A stretch of DNA of 64,000 nt from Candidatus Methylomirabilota bacterium (GCA_016207095.1 JACQQF010000070.1:1-64000); one strand, 5' to 3'. Positions 1-10,947 are shown, counted from the first letter of the stretch. A program made the numbers and translations. The notes: generated from the sequence alone by a model not told the origin.

Positions 1-7
1 GGTAGCG

Positions 8-703
8 ATGCCACAGACGCCGCACATCGAAAAGCACTTCACTGGCAGCGAGATCGTCAGGGATATCGTCATCGGGATGTCGGATGGGTTGACGGTACCC
101 TTTGCGCTTGCGGCGGGGCTTACCGGCGCCGTGGCCTCCACCGGCATCATTGTCACCGCCGGCCTGGCCGAGATCGCGGCCGGTTCCATCGCCATGGGCC
201 TGGGCGGCTACCTCGCGGCCAGAAACGACGCGGAACACTACGCCGCAGAGCGGGCGCGCGAGCAACTGGAAGTGAGTGAGAAACCTGCGCAAGAGACGGT
301 GGAGGTGATGGAGGTGTTTCGTGCCTATGGGTTGACAGACGAGGAAAGCGCGCCGGTCGTTCAGGCGCTATGCAAACGCCCGGAAGCCTGGATCGATTTC
401 ATGATGCGATTTGAGTTGGGCCTCGACAAGCCCGATCCGAAGCGCACCCTCACCAGCGCGCTCACGATCGGCGGCGCCTACGTCGCCGGGGGTTTCATCC
501 CGCTGGGGCCGTATATTGTGCTCTCCGCCACGGAGACCGCGCTGATGTTCTCTGTGGTGGTTACGCTTATCGCGTTGGCTGCTTTCGGCTACCTGAAAGG
601 CCGCTTCACAGGAACGGCGCCTGCACGAGGTGCGCTGCAGACCGTGCTGATCGGCGGCGTCGCCGCGGCCGCGGCCTTCGCTATCGCGAGAGCGATTTCG
701 TAG
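8..703 (+). CDS. VIT1/CCC1 family membrane transporter (Fe/Mn)
   Basis: ORF with 'GMSDGLTVPFALAAGLTGA' and 'AGSIAMGLGGYLAAR', typical of the VIT/CCC1 family; several hydrophobic segments. Confidence 0.85.
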   Translation: MPQTPHIEKHFTGSEIVRDIVIGMSDGLTVPFALAAGLTGAVASTGIIVTAGLAEIAAGSIAMGLGGYLAARNDAEHYAAERAREQLEVSEKPAQETVEVMEVFRAYGLTDEESAPVVQALCKRPEAWIDFMMRFELGLDKPDPKRTLTSALTIGGAYVAGGFIPLGPYIVLSATETALMFSVVVTLIALAAFGYLKGRFTGTAPARGALQTVLIGGVAAAAAFAIARAIS

Positions 704-887
704 GGACGGATGTGCCTCACACCCGTCGGTGAGCCGGAGCTGGAATAGGCTCAGCGCCTTCGATTCAGCCGGGCTCAAGGTCTGCGGAAGGCCCCGGATG
801 TCACAGCGGACGTCGCGGTGCCATGCTGGATGCGCAGCTTCCGCACGGCTGGTCCCGGATTCCGACGGCCCGGCCTGGCGTGTCCCC

Positions 888-1901
888 TCAGTACTCAAAG
901 AGGCATCCTCCCCAGGTGAACCCGCTCCCGAATCCGAGCAGCAAGATCCGGTGCCCTCGGCGGATCTTGCCCGAAGCCATCGCTTCCGACAGAGCGATAG
1001 GGATCGAGGCCGCCGATGTATTGCCGACCCTGCTGATGTTCTTCAGGACCCTTTCCGCAGGCACCCCGAGGGCACGCTCCAGGGCAGTGAGGAGGTGCAG
1101 GTTTGCTTGGTGAGGGACGATCCAATCCACTTGGCCCAGCGTGAGCCCTGCGCGCTCCACGGCCGCGCGGCCGGCTTGGGCCAGCTTGCGACTGGCATGG
1201 AGGATGAGATTCTTGCCCTCCATGACAGGGAAGCAGCGCCCCGATTGGATGTCCTCGGGCGTCAGCCGGTGCGGTGGCAGAGAGGCCCCGGGGGCCTCCA
1301 TCCATAGCTCCCTGGCGAAGCGGCCGTCGGCAAATAGCTCCACCACGAAGGGGCGCTGGCCGCCCTCGGCACGCTGGGAGAGGACCATCGCTCCGGCGCC
1401 GTCGCCGAAGAGCATGCTCACCTCCCGTCCTCGGGCCGAGAGGTCGAGGCCGGTCGAGTGGAGTTCCGACCCGACCAGCAGCACGTGTGCGTACCGCCCG
1501 CTGAGGAGGAAGCCCTGCGCCACGCCGAGGCCGTAGAGGAACCCGCTGCACTGGGCGTGAAGATCGAACGCCGGGATTGGCCGGGTCACCCCCAGTCCCG
1601 CCTGCAACGCTGCGGAGACGCCGGGAAAGAAGTGGTCGGGGCTCAGGGTGGCCACGACAATCATGTCTAGGGTGTCGGGCTCCAGCCCGGCCGAGGCCAG
1701 CGCCTGTCGGCTGGCTTGGAGGGCTAGATGGGCGTTCGTCTGACCCGGGGCGGCGAAGCGGCGTTCGCGGATGCCGCTTTTGTGGAGGATCCAGTCAGCC
1801 GTGGTCCCCAGGAGGGGGGCCAGTTCGTCGTTGGTGACGATGCGTTCTGGCACGTAGTGGCCAACCCCGGAAACCGCCGGGGACCCCGTCGGCATCGTCA
1901 T
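888..1901 (-). CDS. 3-oxoacyl-ACP synthase III (FabH-like)
   Basis: KASIII catalytic triad visible: 'AQCSGFLYG' (Cys), 'PHQANLHLL' (His), 'NISRVGNTSAAS' (Asn). Confidence 0.9.
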   Translation of the reverse strand: MTMPTGSPAVSGVGHYVPERIVTNDELAPLLGTTADWILHKSGIRERRFAAPGQTNAHLALQASRQALASAGLEPDTLDMIVVATLSPDHFFPGVSAALQAGLGVTRPIPAFDLHAQCSGFLYGLGVAQGFLLSGRYAHVLLVGSELHSTGLDLSARGREVSMLFGDGAGAMVLSQRAEGGQRPFVVELFADGRFARELWMEAPGASLPPHRLTPEDIQSGRCFPVMEGKNLILHASRKLAQAGRAAVERAGLTLGQVDWIVPHQANLHLLTALERALGVPAERVLKNISRVGNTSAASIPIALSEAMASGKIRRGHRILLLGFGSGFTWGGCLFEY

Positions 1902-2178
1902 CCGGTCGGGCGCCGCGAGGGGGTCACGTCCCGCCCCGCCTGCTTGCGCTCGACGAAATCACAGAGGCGGTGAAAGGTCGAGAACACCACTGCATCAATC
2001 TCGTCGTCGGCTACCTGCAGGCCGAACTGGACCTCCAGGAACTCGACCAGGGTGACTAGGCCAAAGGAGTCGAGCACCCCCTGATCCAGGAGGGACAGCT
2101 CCTCGTCGAACGTGGTGATGCTTGGGGTAGCCGAATGTTCGATAAGGTAGCGGCGGATCACTTCGCGTGTGTCCACGT
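1898..2178 (-). CDS. acyl carrier protein
   Basis: 'LLDQGVLDSFGLVTLVEFLE' phosphopantetheine-Ser motif; GTG start near 2178 preferred over the longer ORF; overlaps the KASIII start. Confidence 0.8.
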
Positions 2179-2340
2179 CTTCCCCCTGCTCTGGGACTAC
2201 TCCGGGGATTCCCCTGCGCTCGGCGCGACCGTCCCGGGCCGTGAAATGATCCGGTGCCATTTCTTGTGGATGATGGTCGATTTGCCGAGGGCGAACGCGC
2301 TCGGTGGCAGCTGCCGCCGAACCGCAGCCTTGACTGCTAT

Positions 2341-2386
2341 GGTGGCCTGCCCGGGCGGGATTATAGCGCAACTGAGGCAGGCCACC
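2341..2386. repeat. inverted repeat GGTGGCCTGCC...GGCAGGCCACC
   Basis: perfect 11-bp arms, 24-nt loop, upstream of the ACP/KASIII pair. Confidence 0.7.
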
Positions 2387-2764
2387 CACGGGATTTCCGG
2401 TGCCGGCACTCTATCCATGCATGCTCGGCAGTTTGGATCTGCGGTCCTGTTGCAGAAAGACGAAAATCGTGTTGACATCTTAACGTGTAGGGTCCAGCTT
2501 ATGCGCAAGCACAGTCAGTGTCAATCGAATGCTTCGTAGGAACGGCGCACATGCGAAGTGCAGGCTTCCTTGAGACCAAGTCAGGCGAGTCGCGTCTCTA
2601 CTCTTGATATCCTGGTCCTCATGATTCCCGGAGCGCGGTGCGAATAGTGGTTTTTTGTCAAGGGGCCCATGGCGAGTTCTACAAGAAAGGACGGTCAGTG
2701 GACCGGCCGGCCTGTCCCGCGGCGCATGTCGCGGAGGTCGTGATCAGGTAGCAGGAGCCTGTGC

Positions 2765-4111
2765 GTGATCGCTGCTCGAACGCCACGATCTTGCAAGCTG
2801 AACCCGTTCCAGCAAGTCATGGCGCTGTGGGAAGAAGTGCGGCCGTACAATTTTGCGCATGTGATCCGCTTGCGCGGACCGGCGAACCCTGTCTTACTTC
2901 ACGAGGCGATTCAGACAGCCTGCCAGGTCGCCGGCGTTGGGAAGCTCGTGCTCGATCGAGAGGGCCGCCGCTATTTCTACGAGCCGGCAGAATCCGTCCA
3001 GCTTTGCGAGATGAAGAGCGAGGACTCAAGCCTCGAACCGTTTTGGAGGACGATCGCCGATGAGATCAACAGGGCTTTTCCTGCAGAGCCGCATCATCCA
3101 GTGCGATGGCTGGTTCGAGATGACCCTAGCAGCGGCTCTCACTACCTTGTCGCGATCTACCGCCACCTTGTCGCTGACTTTGCCTCTAGTTGCCTTCTTT
3201 TTCGGTGCATCCTGAACAGATATTATCGAATGTCGACTGGGGACGAGAAGCCGCTTGTTGTTCACCCCCCGGATTATTCCCGCGTGATGAGGTGCCGCTA
3301 CTGGAGGCGTGACTTCCCCACGACTTTCTTTCAAGCAGTACGGCGTTATCTCCGGTTGCGTCACGTCTACCGTCTCCCCGAGTTGAGAGATGAGGGCGAA
3401 GGGTGGCAGCTTCACGTCCTGGAGGCCCCGCATGGACTCATTCGTCGTCTTCTCGCAGCGTCTATAAGGCGCCGGGTGACTGTAAATGAAGCCTTCCTGG
3501 CGGCACTGTGCGCCGCGCTTGCAGAAATGACTCCTCATCGCCGTCAACACTCGCGTCGACGCGGGCTGGCCTTAGCCCATATGGTGAACGTTCGAGGCGA
3601 GGCGCGTGAGGATCTTTCCAATTGCTTCGGTGTGTACCTAAGGGAGTCGGTCACGATCATCGACGAGCCGGATGCGGAGGATTTCGACGTGCTTCTCGGC
3701 CGGATCGTGGCGGAAGTGCGCCGCGAAAGGGCAGGGAGGCGCTTTGGGGGGCTGGATTGGAACTTCCTTGTTCTCGCGCGACTGAGGAAATGGCATCTGA
3801 TGAAGAATACGGTCGCCTGGTATCAGAAGGTGTACCCACTGGCTGCGGGCCTGAGCAACGTCAGGCTGAGCGCGTCGTGGTTCACGGGCATAAGTGATCG
3901 GATTCTCGATTCCATTTCAATTGTTCCTCCCGGACCGGCCCTGCCATTCGTGTTGTTCCCTACCACGGTTGATGACAAGCTCAACCTGAGTTTCGTCTAT
4001 CGCGAATCCTCTTTCACCCAGTCCGAGGCGCTCAAGCTGATCGAATTCTTCCTGAAGAAGCTCGAACATTTTGCGAGCAGTGGCCGTACGGGCTCCCGCG
4101 GCCTTGCCTGA
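2765..4111 (+). CDS. stand-alone condensation-domain-like acyltransferase
   Basis: 'NPFQQVMALWEEVRPYNFAHVIRLRG...' and 'YRHLVADFASS' (HHxxxDG-like); condensation/WES superfamily resemblance. Confidence 0.6.
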   Translation: MIAARTPRSCKLNPFQQVMALWEEVRPYNFAHVIRLRGPANPVLLHEAIQTACQVAGVGKLVLDREGRRYFYEPAESVQLCEMKSEDSSLEPFWRTIADEINRAFPAEPHHPVRWLVRDDPSSGSHYLVAIYRHLVADFASSCLLFRCILNRYYRMSTGDEKPLVVHPPDYSRVMRCRYWRRDFPTTFFQAVRRYLRLRHVYRLPELRDEGEGWQLHVLEAPHGLIRRLLAASIRRRVTVNEAFLAALCAALAEMTPHRRQHSRRRGLALAHMVNVRGEAREDLSNCFGVYLRESVTIIDEPDAEDFDVLLGRIVAEVRRERAGRRFGGLDWNFLVLARLRKWHLMKNTVAWYQKVYPLAAGLSNVRLSASWFTGISDRILDSISIVPPGPALPFVLFPTTVDDKLNLSFVYRESSFTQSEALKLIEFFLKKLEHFASSGRTGSRGLA

Positions 4112-4197
4112 GTTGCATGCTCCAGTTGACGGCTTCCCTGCGTCTCCGGAAAACCCCTTGCCTTTGATGCGCCCGTCTGATATAAGGCGAGAGCGAT

Positions 4198-6531
4198 GTG
4201 CGTTGCGATGAAGAGTTGGAAGGGGCTCCGACGCCCCTCTCGAGGCTTTCGTTGATGCCACGCCGTCTCTTGGGTCGTCTGCTAATCCTCCTCGCCCTCT
4301 CATTCTTCTATTCCATTCCAGTGGTCTCAGCTCAGGAGACCGGGACCCGCGATCTTCTCAATCAGATCAAGGAGCTCAAATCGATCGTCAGGATCGAGGC
4401 TGATGAGCTGGAACGCCGCGAACGGGACAAGCTCACGATCGCGAGGGGTGATGTCCGCATCCAGATGGAGAACCGTGTCCTGTACGCCGACGAGATCGAG
4501 TTGGACCAGGTTCAGGAGGTGGTTCGGGCCCGGGGGAGGGTCCAACTCATCGAGGGGGCGAAGCGGCTGGATGGTGACCGGTTCGACTATCAGTACCGCG
4601 AGAATACCGGCGTCATGTACCAGGCGCGCGGGACGATCCCCCCTGCCACCGTCTTTCAAGGCGTCGAGATCCATAAGGAGGGGGAGCGGACATATCGCCT
4701 GGTCGACGGACGCTTCACCACCTGCCGCATCTGCCAGCCCGAACCCGGCGGGGTCGATGTAGAGGTCCGGGCCAAAGAGGCGGTCCTCGAGCAGGACGAG
4801 TATTTCGACGCGAGATGGGCGTCGTTCTGGGTCCGCGGCGTCCCGTCACTCGTCAGCCCCTATCTGATCTATCCTATCAGGGAGCGGCGCACCGGCTTCC
4901 TGCTTCCACGGATCGGGTACAGCGATCTGTCGGGCTACACCTACACGCAACCCTTCTTCTGGGCTATCTCGGAATCTCAAGACCTGACACTTAGCGGCGT
5001 CTACCGGACCAAGCGTGGGGTTGAGGGCGAGGCGAACTACCGGTATATCCTCGGGCCGGAGGCGGTGGGATCGATCGATGTCAGGGTGATCCAAGATCTG
5101 AAAAGCACGACGCAGGACAAGATTAAGACGACCGTCACCGCTCGCCACGATCAGCAGTTTAACCCGGAGCTGAGCCTGAAGGCCGACGTCAATTATGTGA
5201 GCGACCGAATCATCCAGCGAGAGTTCGCAGAGACCCCATCCGAGCTGAGGACCGCGAACCTCGCAAGCTCCAGGGTCTTCATGACCCAACTGTGGCAGAA
5301 TTATGGCCTGCAGTTATTAGTCGAGGATACCAAAGCCCTCACGGCAACAAGCGACAGCAGGTTTCGGCGCCTGCCCGAGTTGAGCCTCTCGGCCTTCCCT
5401 CAGCGACTGTTTGGGTCGCCTGTCTTTTTCGAGATGGACGCGTCCGGCACCTATCTTGAGCGGAACGACGTTCCGGATGGTGGCCGGGCCGATCTGTTTC
5501 CGAAACTCTCCGCGCCCTGGCGGCTGTTCCCCTGGATGACCATGACCCCCTCGGTTGGCGTTCGGGAGACCGCCTACACGAAGCGTGGGGATGGGGGGGA
5601 GGGTGGAGTGACGCGTGAGCTGTTTGAGGCTCGCAACTCGCTGGAGGCTCGCTTCTATCGAAGCTTTCAGGTCGGGGGTGAGCGCGTCGATCGGCTCGTT
5701 CATCTCGTGGAGCCGCGCGTGAATTACTGGTATATCAACCCGATCGATCAGCAAGAGCTTCCACAGTTTGATCGTGTCGATTTCATCAGCCCCCAGAATA
5801 GGGTCATGTACTCCCTCACCAACCGTCTCTTGGCCAAGATCAAGGAGACTGACGGTTCCGTCAGGACCCACGAGGTCGCTTCACTCTCGCTGAGCCAGAG
5901 TCTCAACCTGAACCCCCGAGAGCGAACCTTCTCCGACCTGTTTCTGAGCGCGCTGACTCCGGAACGGATCGACCAGGCGGTCCGTGAGGAGTCGGCCCGA
6001 CCCCTGGGGAACGGGTTCTCGTTGGCGCAAGAGCGTCGCCTCTCAAACTTGGTCGCCGCCGTCCGCGCCTCGCCCTTCCGGTACCTGGCCTTCCAAGGGA
6101 TCGCAGCCATCAACACTGAATCAGATCGGGTCGATGGGATCGAGGCCGGAGTCCGGTTCACCTATCCGGAATACGGGTGGGTGGAGATGGCCCACAGCTT
6201 CATCCGTGGTGGGGAGACGGCGGGGCTCCTCGGGCCCTTCCAGGATCGAGAGACCTCTGGGGTGGTGAGCCGGTTCCTCTTCACTCCGATCAAGAACCTC
6301 GCCATCAACTACCTCGGCCGCTATGATTCCCTCAATGATAGAAGCCTGGAGAACAATGTGGTCGTGACCTACGGCACCTGCTGCTGGCTGATGGGAATCC
6401 AGTATGTCAATCGTGAGGTGATCCCGGGGGTCAGAGGATCGGAAGACAGTATCAGCTTCTTCTTCGAACTGCTGACCGGAGGCGCGCCCGCACCTCCGGA
6501 ACGAGGGGCGCGAGAGCTCACGCGGCGCTGA
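4198..6531 (+). CDS. lptD: LPS assembly protein LptD (OstA)
   Basis: N-terminal OstA-type beta domain ('ARGDVRIQMENRVLYADEIELDQ', 'YQARGTIPP') followed by a long beta-rich barrel; start may be internal. Confidence 0.85.
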   Translation: MRCDEELEGAPTPLSRLSLMPRRLLGRLLILLALSFFYSIPVVSAQETGTRDLLNQIKELKSIVRIEADELERRERDKLTIARGDVRIQMENRVLYADEIELDQVQEVVRARGRVQLIEGAKRLDGDRFDYQYRENTGVMYQARGTIPPATVFQGVEIHKEGERTYRLVDGRFTTCRICQPEPGGVDVEVRAKEAVLEQDEYFDARWASFWVRGVPSLVSPYLIYPIRERRTGFLLPRIGYSDLSGYTYTQPFFWAISESQDLTLSGVYRTKRGVEGEANYRYILGPEAVGSIDVRVIQDLKSTTQDKIKTTVTARHDQQFNPELSLKADVNYVSDRIIQREFAETPSELRTANLASSRVFMTQLWQNYGLQLLVEDTKALTATSDSRFRRLPELSLSAFPQRLFGSPVFFEMDASGTYLERNDVPDGGRADLFPKLSAPWRLFPWMTMTPSVGVRETAYTKRGDGGEGGVTRELFEARNSLEARFYRSFQVGGERVDRLVHLVEPRVNYWYINPIDQQELPQFDRVDFISPQNRVMYSLTNRLLAKIKETDGSVRTHEVASLSLSQSLNLNPRERTFSDLFLSALTPERIDQAVREESARPLGNGFSLAQERRLSNLVAAVRASPFRYLAFQGIAAINTESDRVDGIEAGVRFTYPEYGWVEMAHSFIRGGETAGLLGPFQDRETSGVVSRFLFTPIKNLAINYLGRYDSLNDRSLENNVVVTYGTCCWLMGIQYVNREVIPGVRGSEDSISFFFELLTGGAPAPPERGARELTRR

Positions 6532-6625
6532 CAGCAGTTGACGGGGAGTGGCGGCGCAAGTAGAATGAAGATGGTTCGCATCGGAAGGCGGTAGCCGCAC
6601 AACATCGCGCCTTCGGGGAGGAGCC

Positions 6626-7606
6626 ATGTACTACCCGGTGTTTCGCCCAAGGCGCCTGCGCCAAAATGACACCTTTCGCCGGCTGGTTCGAGAGACCCAC
6701 CTCAACATCGACGATCTGATCCAGCCCCTCTTTGTCGTGCACGGACGTGGCGTACGCCAGGAGATCGCTTCCATGCCCGGCTGCTTCCATCTGTCGGTGG
6801 ACGAACTGGCCAAGGAGGCGAAGGAGGTGGCCGCGACGGGCATCCCCGGGATCATCCTGTTTGGCTTGCCGGCCGCCAAGGATGCGGCTGGATCGGAGGC
6901 GTACGCTGAAGACGGGATCATTCAGCAGGCGGTCAGAGCGGTCAAGGATACCGTGTCCGACCTGTTGGTAATGACGGACGTCTGCTTGTGCGAGTACACC
7001 AGTCATGGCCACTGCGGCGTTGTGGAGCGGGGCCAGGTGAAGAACGACCCCACCCTGGAGTTGCTGGCCAAGACGGCGCTGTCACACGCCGAGGCCGGCG
7101 CTGACTTGGTCGCTCCCTCTGACATGATGGACGGGCGGGTGGCGGCCATCCGGGAGGCGCTCGACGAGGAGGGGTTCGTGGAGCTTCCGATCATGGCTTA
7201 TTCGGCCAAGTATGCCAGCGCCTTCTATGGCCCGTTCCGCGAGGCGGCCGAGTCGGCCCCCCAGTTCGGCGATCGTCGCTCGTATCAGATGGACCCGGCC
7301 AACGGCGACGAGGCGCTCCGGGAGGTTGGGCTCGACCTGGAGGAGGGGGCGGACATCGTGATGGTGAAGCCGGCCCTTCCCTACCTGGATATCGTGTGGC
7401 GGGTGAAGCAGGAGTTCGGCGGGCCGGTCGCAGCCTACAACGTCAGCGGGGAATACGCCATGCTGAAGGCTGCCGGGCGGCTCGGCTGGATCGATGAGGA
7501 ACGCGTGCTGATGGAGTCCCTCACGTCCATCAAGCGGGCCGGTGCAGACCTGATCCTGACCTATTCGGCGAAAGAGGCGGCGCGCCTGCTGGAGAACAGA
7601 CCGTGA
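6626..7606 (+). CDS. hemB: delta-aminolevulinic acid dehydratase
   Basis: '[23 protein letters not shown]', '[15 protein letters not shown]', '[10 protein letters not shown]', '[14 protein letters not shown]'. Confidence 0.97.
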   Translation: MYYPVFRPRRLRQNDTFRRLVRETHLNIDDLIQPLFVVHGRGVRQEIASMPGCFHLSVDELAKEAKEVAATGIPGIILFGLPAAKDAAGSEAYAEDGIIQQAVRAVKDTVSDLLVMTDVCLCEYTSHGHCGVVERGQVKNDPTLELLAKTALSHAEAGADLVAPSDMMDGRVAAIREALDEEGFVELPIMAYSAKYASAFYGPFREAAESAPQFGDRRSYQMDPANGDEALREVGLDLEEGADIVMVKPALPYLDIVWRVKQEFGGPVAAYNVSGEYAMLKAAGRLGWIDEERVLMESLTSIKRAGADLILTYSAKEAARLLENRP

Positions 7607-8895
7607 TCGCTCCTCGCTCGAAAGCCCTGTTCGAGGAGGCCAAGCGGCTGCTGCCCGGAGGCGTCAATAGCCCCGTGCGGGCGTTCCGGGCGGTGGGCGG
7701 GGACCCTCCGGTGATCGAGCGAGCCTCGGGGTGCCGTCTGTTCGATGTCGATGGGAACGCCTTCATCGACTATGTCGGCTCCTGGGGGCCGATGATCGTG
7801 GGCCATGCCCATCCCGCCGTGGTGAAAGCGATCCAGGAGGCGGCCGGGCTGGGGGTGAGCTATGGCGCACCCACCCCCTGGGAGACGGAACTGGCCGGGA
7901 TGGTGGTCGAGGCGATCCCCTCGATCGAGATGGTCCGTTTCGTCAACTCCGGCACCGAGGCGACGATGAGCGCCATTCGGCTGGCCCGGGGCGTCACGGG
8001 GCGCGACCGGATCGTGAAGTTCGAGGGGTGCTACCATGGGCACGCCGACAGCCTGCTGGTCAAGGCCGGCTCCGGCGCCATGACCTTCGGTGTTCCGGAT
8101 AGCCTGGGTGTGCCGGCCGACCTCGCGCGTCAGACGATCTCCCTTCCCTATAACGACAGCGACGCCGTTCGCGCGGCCTTCCAGTCGATCGGAAAGGAGA
8201 TCGCCTGTCTGATCGTGGAGCCGGTGGCGGGCAACATGGGTGTTGTCCCCCCGAAACTTGGTTTCCTGGAGGCGTTGCGAGAGATCACCGCGGCTCATGG
8301 ATCGCTGTTGATCTTTGACGAGGTGATGACCGGGTTCCGCCTTGGCCGGGGCGGGGCCCAAGCCCTGTACCGTATACGGCCGGACCTCACCTGCCTCGGG
8401 AAGATCATCGGCGGGGGCCTGCCGGTGGGGGCCTATGGTGGAGCGCGGTGGATCATGGAGCAGGTGGCGCCTCTTGGAAAGGTCTATCAAGCCGGGACCC
8501 TTTCCGGCAACCCGCTTGCGATGAGGGCGGGGATAGAGACGCTTCGCCTCCTCGAAGACCCCGGACTCTATGAGCGGCTGGAGGCGAGAGGGAAGCAGTT
8601 GGAAGAAGGGCTGCGCGAACTGGCGGCCCAGTCTGGAATCGGGCTGCAGTGCCAGCGGGTCGGTTCGATGTTCACCCCGTTCTTCACGAAGACCGAGGTC
8701 TTCGACTACCGGACCGCTCGCGCTGCCGACACCGATCGATACGCCGGCTTCTTCAGGGCCATGCTCGAGGGCGGCATAAACCTCGCCCCATCCCAGTTCG
8801 AGGCAGGCTTCCTCTCCGATGCCCACACCGCCGCTGACATCGAGACGACCCTCGTCGCGGCGAAGACCGCCTTCGCCGCACTGCGTGGCCGGTAG
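7603..8895 (+). CDS. hemL: glutamate-1-semialdehyde 2,1-aminomutase
   Basis: '[20 protein letters not shown]', '[18 protein letters not shown]', '[15 protein letters not shown]'. Confidence 0.97.
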   Translation: MIAPRSKALFEEAKRLLPGGVNSPVRAFRAVGGDPPVIERASGCRLFDVDGNAFIDYVGSWGPMIVGHAHPAVVKAIQEAAGLGVSYGAPTPWETELAGMVVEAIPSIEMVRFVNSGTEATMSAIRLARGVTGRDRIVKFEGCYHGHADSLLVKAGSGAMTFGVPDSLGVPADLARQTISLPYNDSDAVRAAFQSIGKEIACLIVEPVAGNMGVVPPKLGFLEALREITAAHGSLLIFDEVMTGFRLGRGGAQALYRIRPDLTCLGKIIGGGLPVGAYGGARWIMEQVAPLGKVYQAGTLSGNPLAMRAGIETLRLLEDPGLYERLEARGKQLEEGLRELAAQSGIGLQCQRVGSMFTPFFTKTEVFDYRTARAADTDRYAGFFRAMLEGGINLAPSQFEAGFLSDAHTAADIETTLVAAKTAFAALRGR

Positions 8896-8995
8896 CGGTT
8901 TCTCCCGTCGAATCCCTCACCCGATGAAGAGACAGCGATGCTCCATGTATGGGGGAAGAGACCAGGCCGCGCCTGGCTAGGGAGGGGATCGGGCG

Positions 8996-9175
8996 ATGGC
9001 TGCTCCGCGCAACCCCAAGTCCGGTAAGCTGGTCATTCCGAGACGGCTGCCGAAGGGCCGGGTCCCCCTCCGGCCCACGAAGGTGGAGACGCCGAAGACG
9101 CGCTATGACCGACGAAAGGGAAAGCACGAGGCCGATCGGGTGGTGCGGGAGGAGGGTGGAACCGAGGGCGAATGA
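8996..9175 (+). CDS. small basic protein, 59 aa (not in ORF track)
   Basis: GGAGGGG-N7-ATG; MAAPRNPKSGKLVIPRRLPKGRVPLRPTKVETPKTRYDRRKGKHEADRVVREEGGTEGE; below the 60-aa cutoff of the supplied track. Confidence 0.5.
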   Translation: MAAPRNPKSGKLVIPRRLPKGRVPLRPTKVETPKTRYDRRKGKHEADRVVREEGGTEGE

Positions 9176-9283
9176 GATGCCACCAGGCATGGACAGGTGG
9201 CGCATGTCACCGCGGCACCGAGGGAAGACCGATTCGGGCATGGTGGAGCGGACCCTGAACCTACAGATGAAAGGGACTGACCG

Positions 9284-9766
9284 GTGGCCAGCCCATCAGG
9301 ATGTCGGTGGCTCCTGGCGCTGACCGCGGTCCTCGCCGCCGCGTTGGTCGTCGTCCACCTTGTCTTTCTCACTCAACGTGCGGTTCAGTCAGCCCCCGCC
9401 GCTTCCACCCACACAGCCAGCGTCGCTTTTGCGGCAGGCGTGGGAAGCACAGGTCCCCGAACCGGCTCGTCGAACTACCAGTCGCATTGCGCCTCCTGTC
9501 ACGGCACCGGGGGGAAAGGCGACGGGTGGACCGCATGGCTGTATCGCCTCAAGATGCGTGACCTCACCGATGCAGCGTACGTGCAGACCCTCCGCGACAA
9601 CTACATGTTCCAGATCATTAAACACGGCGGGGCCAGCCTCGGGAAACCGGGAATGCCCTCCTGGAGTCAGGAGCTCGATGACCGAGAGATCAGGGACCTG
9701 GTCGTCCACATTCGAAGCCTCGCGCCGCCGCCACAGCAACCGCAAGCCACCGGATCACCGCGCTAG
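9284..9766 (+). CDS. membrane-anchored mono-heme c-type cytochrome
   Basis: N-terminal hydrophobic anchor and 'CASCHGTGGKGDGW' heme motif; stop TAG lies in the downstream repeat element. Confidence 0.8.
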   Translation: MASPSGCRWLLALTAVLAAALVVVHLVFLTQRAVQSAPAASTHTASVAFAAGVGSTGPRTGSSNYQSHCASCHGTGGKGDGWTAWLYRLKMRDLTDAAYVQTLRDNYMFQIIKHGGASLGKPGMPSWSQELDDREIRDLVVHIRSLAPPPQQPQATGSPR

Positions 9767-9871
9767 TGCCGTTCCAACTATTTTACGCCAAAATGGTGAG
9801 GTTCGGGAGGGCGGCAATTCTTAGCAGGACACGTATCAGAGATTAGCCACAACAGGTTGGAACGGCACTAG
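9763..9871. repeat. palindromic-ended element, copy A
   Basis: CTAG|TGCCGTTCCAACT ... GTTGGAACGGCA|CTAG. Confidence 0.9.
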
Positions 9872-10107
9872 ACGCCACGCTTTTCCCTTGACAGATTTGA
9901 AGAGCGTATGCTACAAATTTCACGAAGTCGATTCGAAAAATGTAAAAGTCGGCTCCCGGAATGAGTCGGCAGATCCACAACATGCCCTGAACGGGGCATT
10001 TTTCTTGTCATCGTCAGAATCATTGGCCTCGCTGTTCCCTCCACGAGGCCACGTTTCAACGCACGTCTCGCCCGCGTCGGACCCGTACGACGAATGCAGG
10101 TGGTAGC

Positions 10108-10470
10108 ATGGCGGCAGATTACGCATACGTTGGCGTGTTCTTGATCGTTGGCCTGCTCTTCGTGGTGGTCAATATCGATGTCCTCTCACGCCTGCTTCGC
10201 CCCAGTAATCCCCTGCCGGAGAAGTCGAAAACGTACGAGTGCGGAGAGGACCCGATCGGCATCTCCTGGATCCGCGTTCACATTCGCTACTACCTGTATG
10301 CCCTGGTCTATGTCATCTTCGCCGTGGAGACGATCTATCTGATCCCCTGGGCGGTCGTCTTCCGGGAGCTTGGCCTGTTCGCGTTTGTGGAGATGATGCT
10401 GTTCATCGCCATCCTCTTTGTCGGCTTCGCCTATGCCTGGAAGAAGGGGGCTCTGGAGTGGGTCGCATAA
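10108..10470 (+). CDS. nuoA: NADH-quinone oxidoreductase subunit A (copy 1)
   Basis: 'YECGEDPIG', '[15 protein letters not shown]', C-terminal 'WKKGALEW'. Confidence 0.95.
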   Translation: MAADYAYVGVFLIVGLLFVVVNIDVLSRLLRPSNPLPEKSKTYECGEDPIGISWIRVHIRYYLYALVYVIFAVETIYLIPWAVVFRELGLFAFVEMMLFIAILFVGFAYAWKKGALEWVA

Positions 10471-10931
10471 CGCCCGACGAGATCATCCAGGCGATCATGT
10501 CGCAATTCGGCGAGGCCGTCAAGGCATCGGAGATCAAGGGTGTCGAGGCCCGGATGGATGTCGATCGGGGAAAAAGCTACGAGATTTTGCTCGCCCTGAA
10601 GGGGATGGGGTTCGATTACCTGAACTGCGTCAGTTCCGTGGACCGGATCGCGAGCGGCGACCTTGAGGCGGTCTATAACCTCTCTTCCCTCAATGAGTCG
10701 GCCAAGGCCATGGTGAGGGTGAGGGTTCCAAGGGAGGACCCTGTCATCCGGAGCGTCGTGCCGATCTGGAGTGCGGCGAATTGGCACGAGCGGGAGGCAT
10801 TTGATCTCATGGGGATCCGTTTCGATGGTCATCCCGACCTGCGTCGGATTCTGACCTCGGAGGATTGGGTCGGGCATCCCTTGCGCAAGGACTACCAGGA
10901 CGAACGATTGGTTCCGTACGAGCCGGCGTAG
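10458..10931 (+). CDS. nuoC: NADH-quinone oxidoreductase subunit C (copy 1)
   Basis: GTG start overlapping nuoA; '[39 protein letters not shown]'. Confidence 0.95.
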   Translation: MGRITPDEIIQAIMSQFGEAVKASEIKGVEARMDVDRGKSYEILLALKGMGFDYLNCVSSVDRIASGDLEAVYNLSSLNESAKAMVRVRVPREDPVIRSVVPIWSAANWHEREAFDLMGIRFDGHPDLRRILTSEDWVGHPLRKDYQDERLVPYEPA

Positions 10932-10947
10932 CGGCCCGGCTCGGCGC

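Noticed and set aside
7561-8826. Long minus-strand ORFs opposite hemL, nuo and pil genes
   Set aside because: Antisense open frames from GC-rich codon bias; the + strand frames encode recognised conserved proteins.
9888-9920. Rex operator at TTGACAGATTTGAAGAGCGTATGCTACAAATTTCACGAA upstream of nuoA copy 1
   Set aside because: Only one half-site (TTCACG/GTGAA) is convincing; symmetry to TTGTGAA-N4-TTCACAA is poor.
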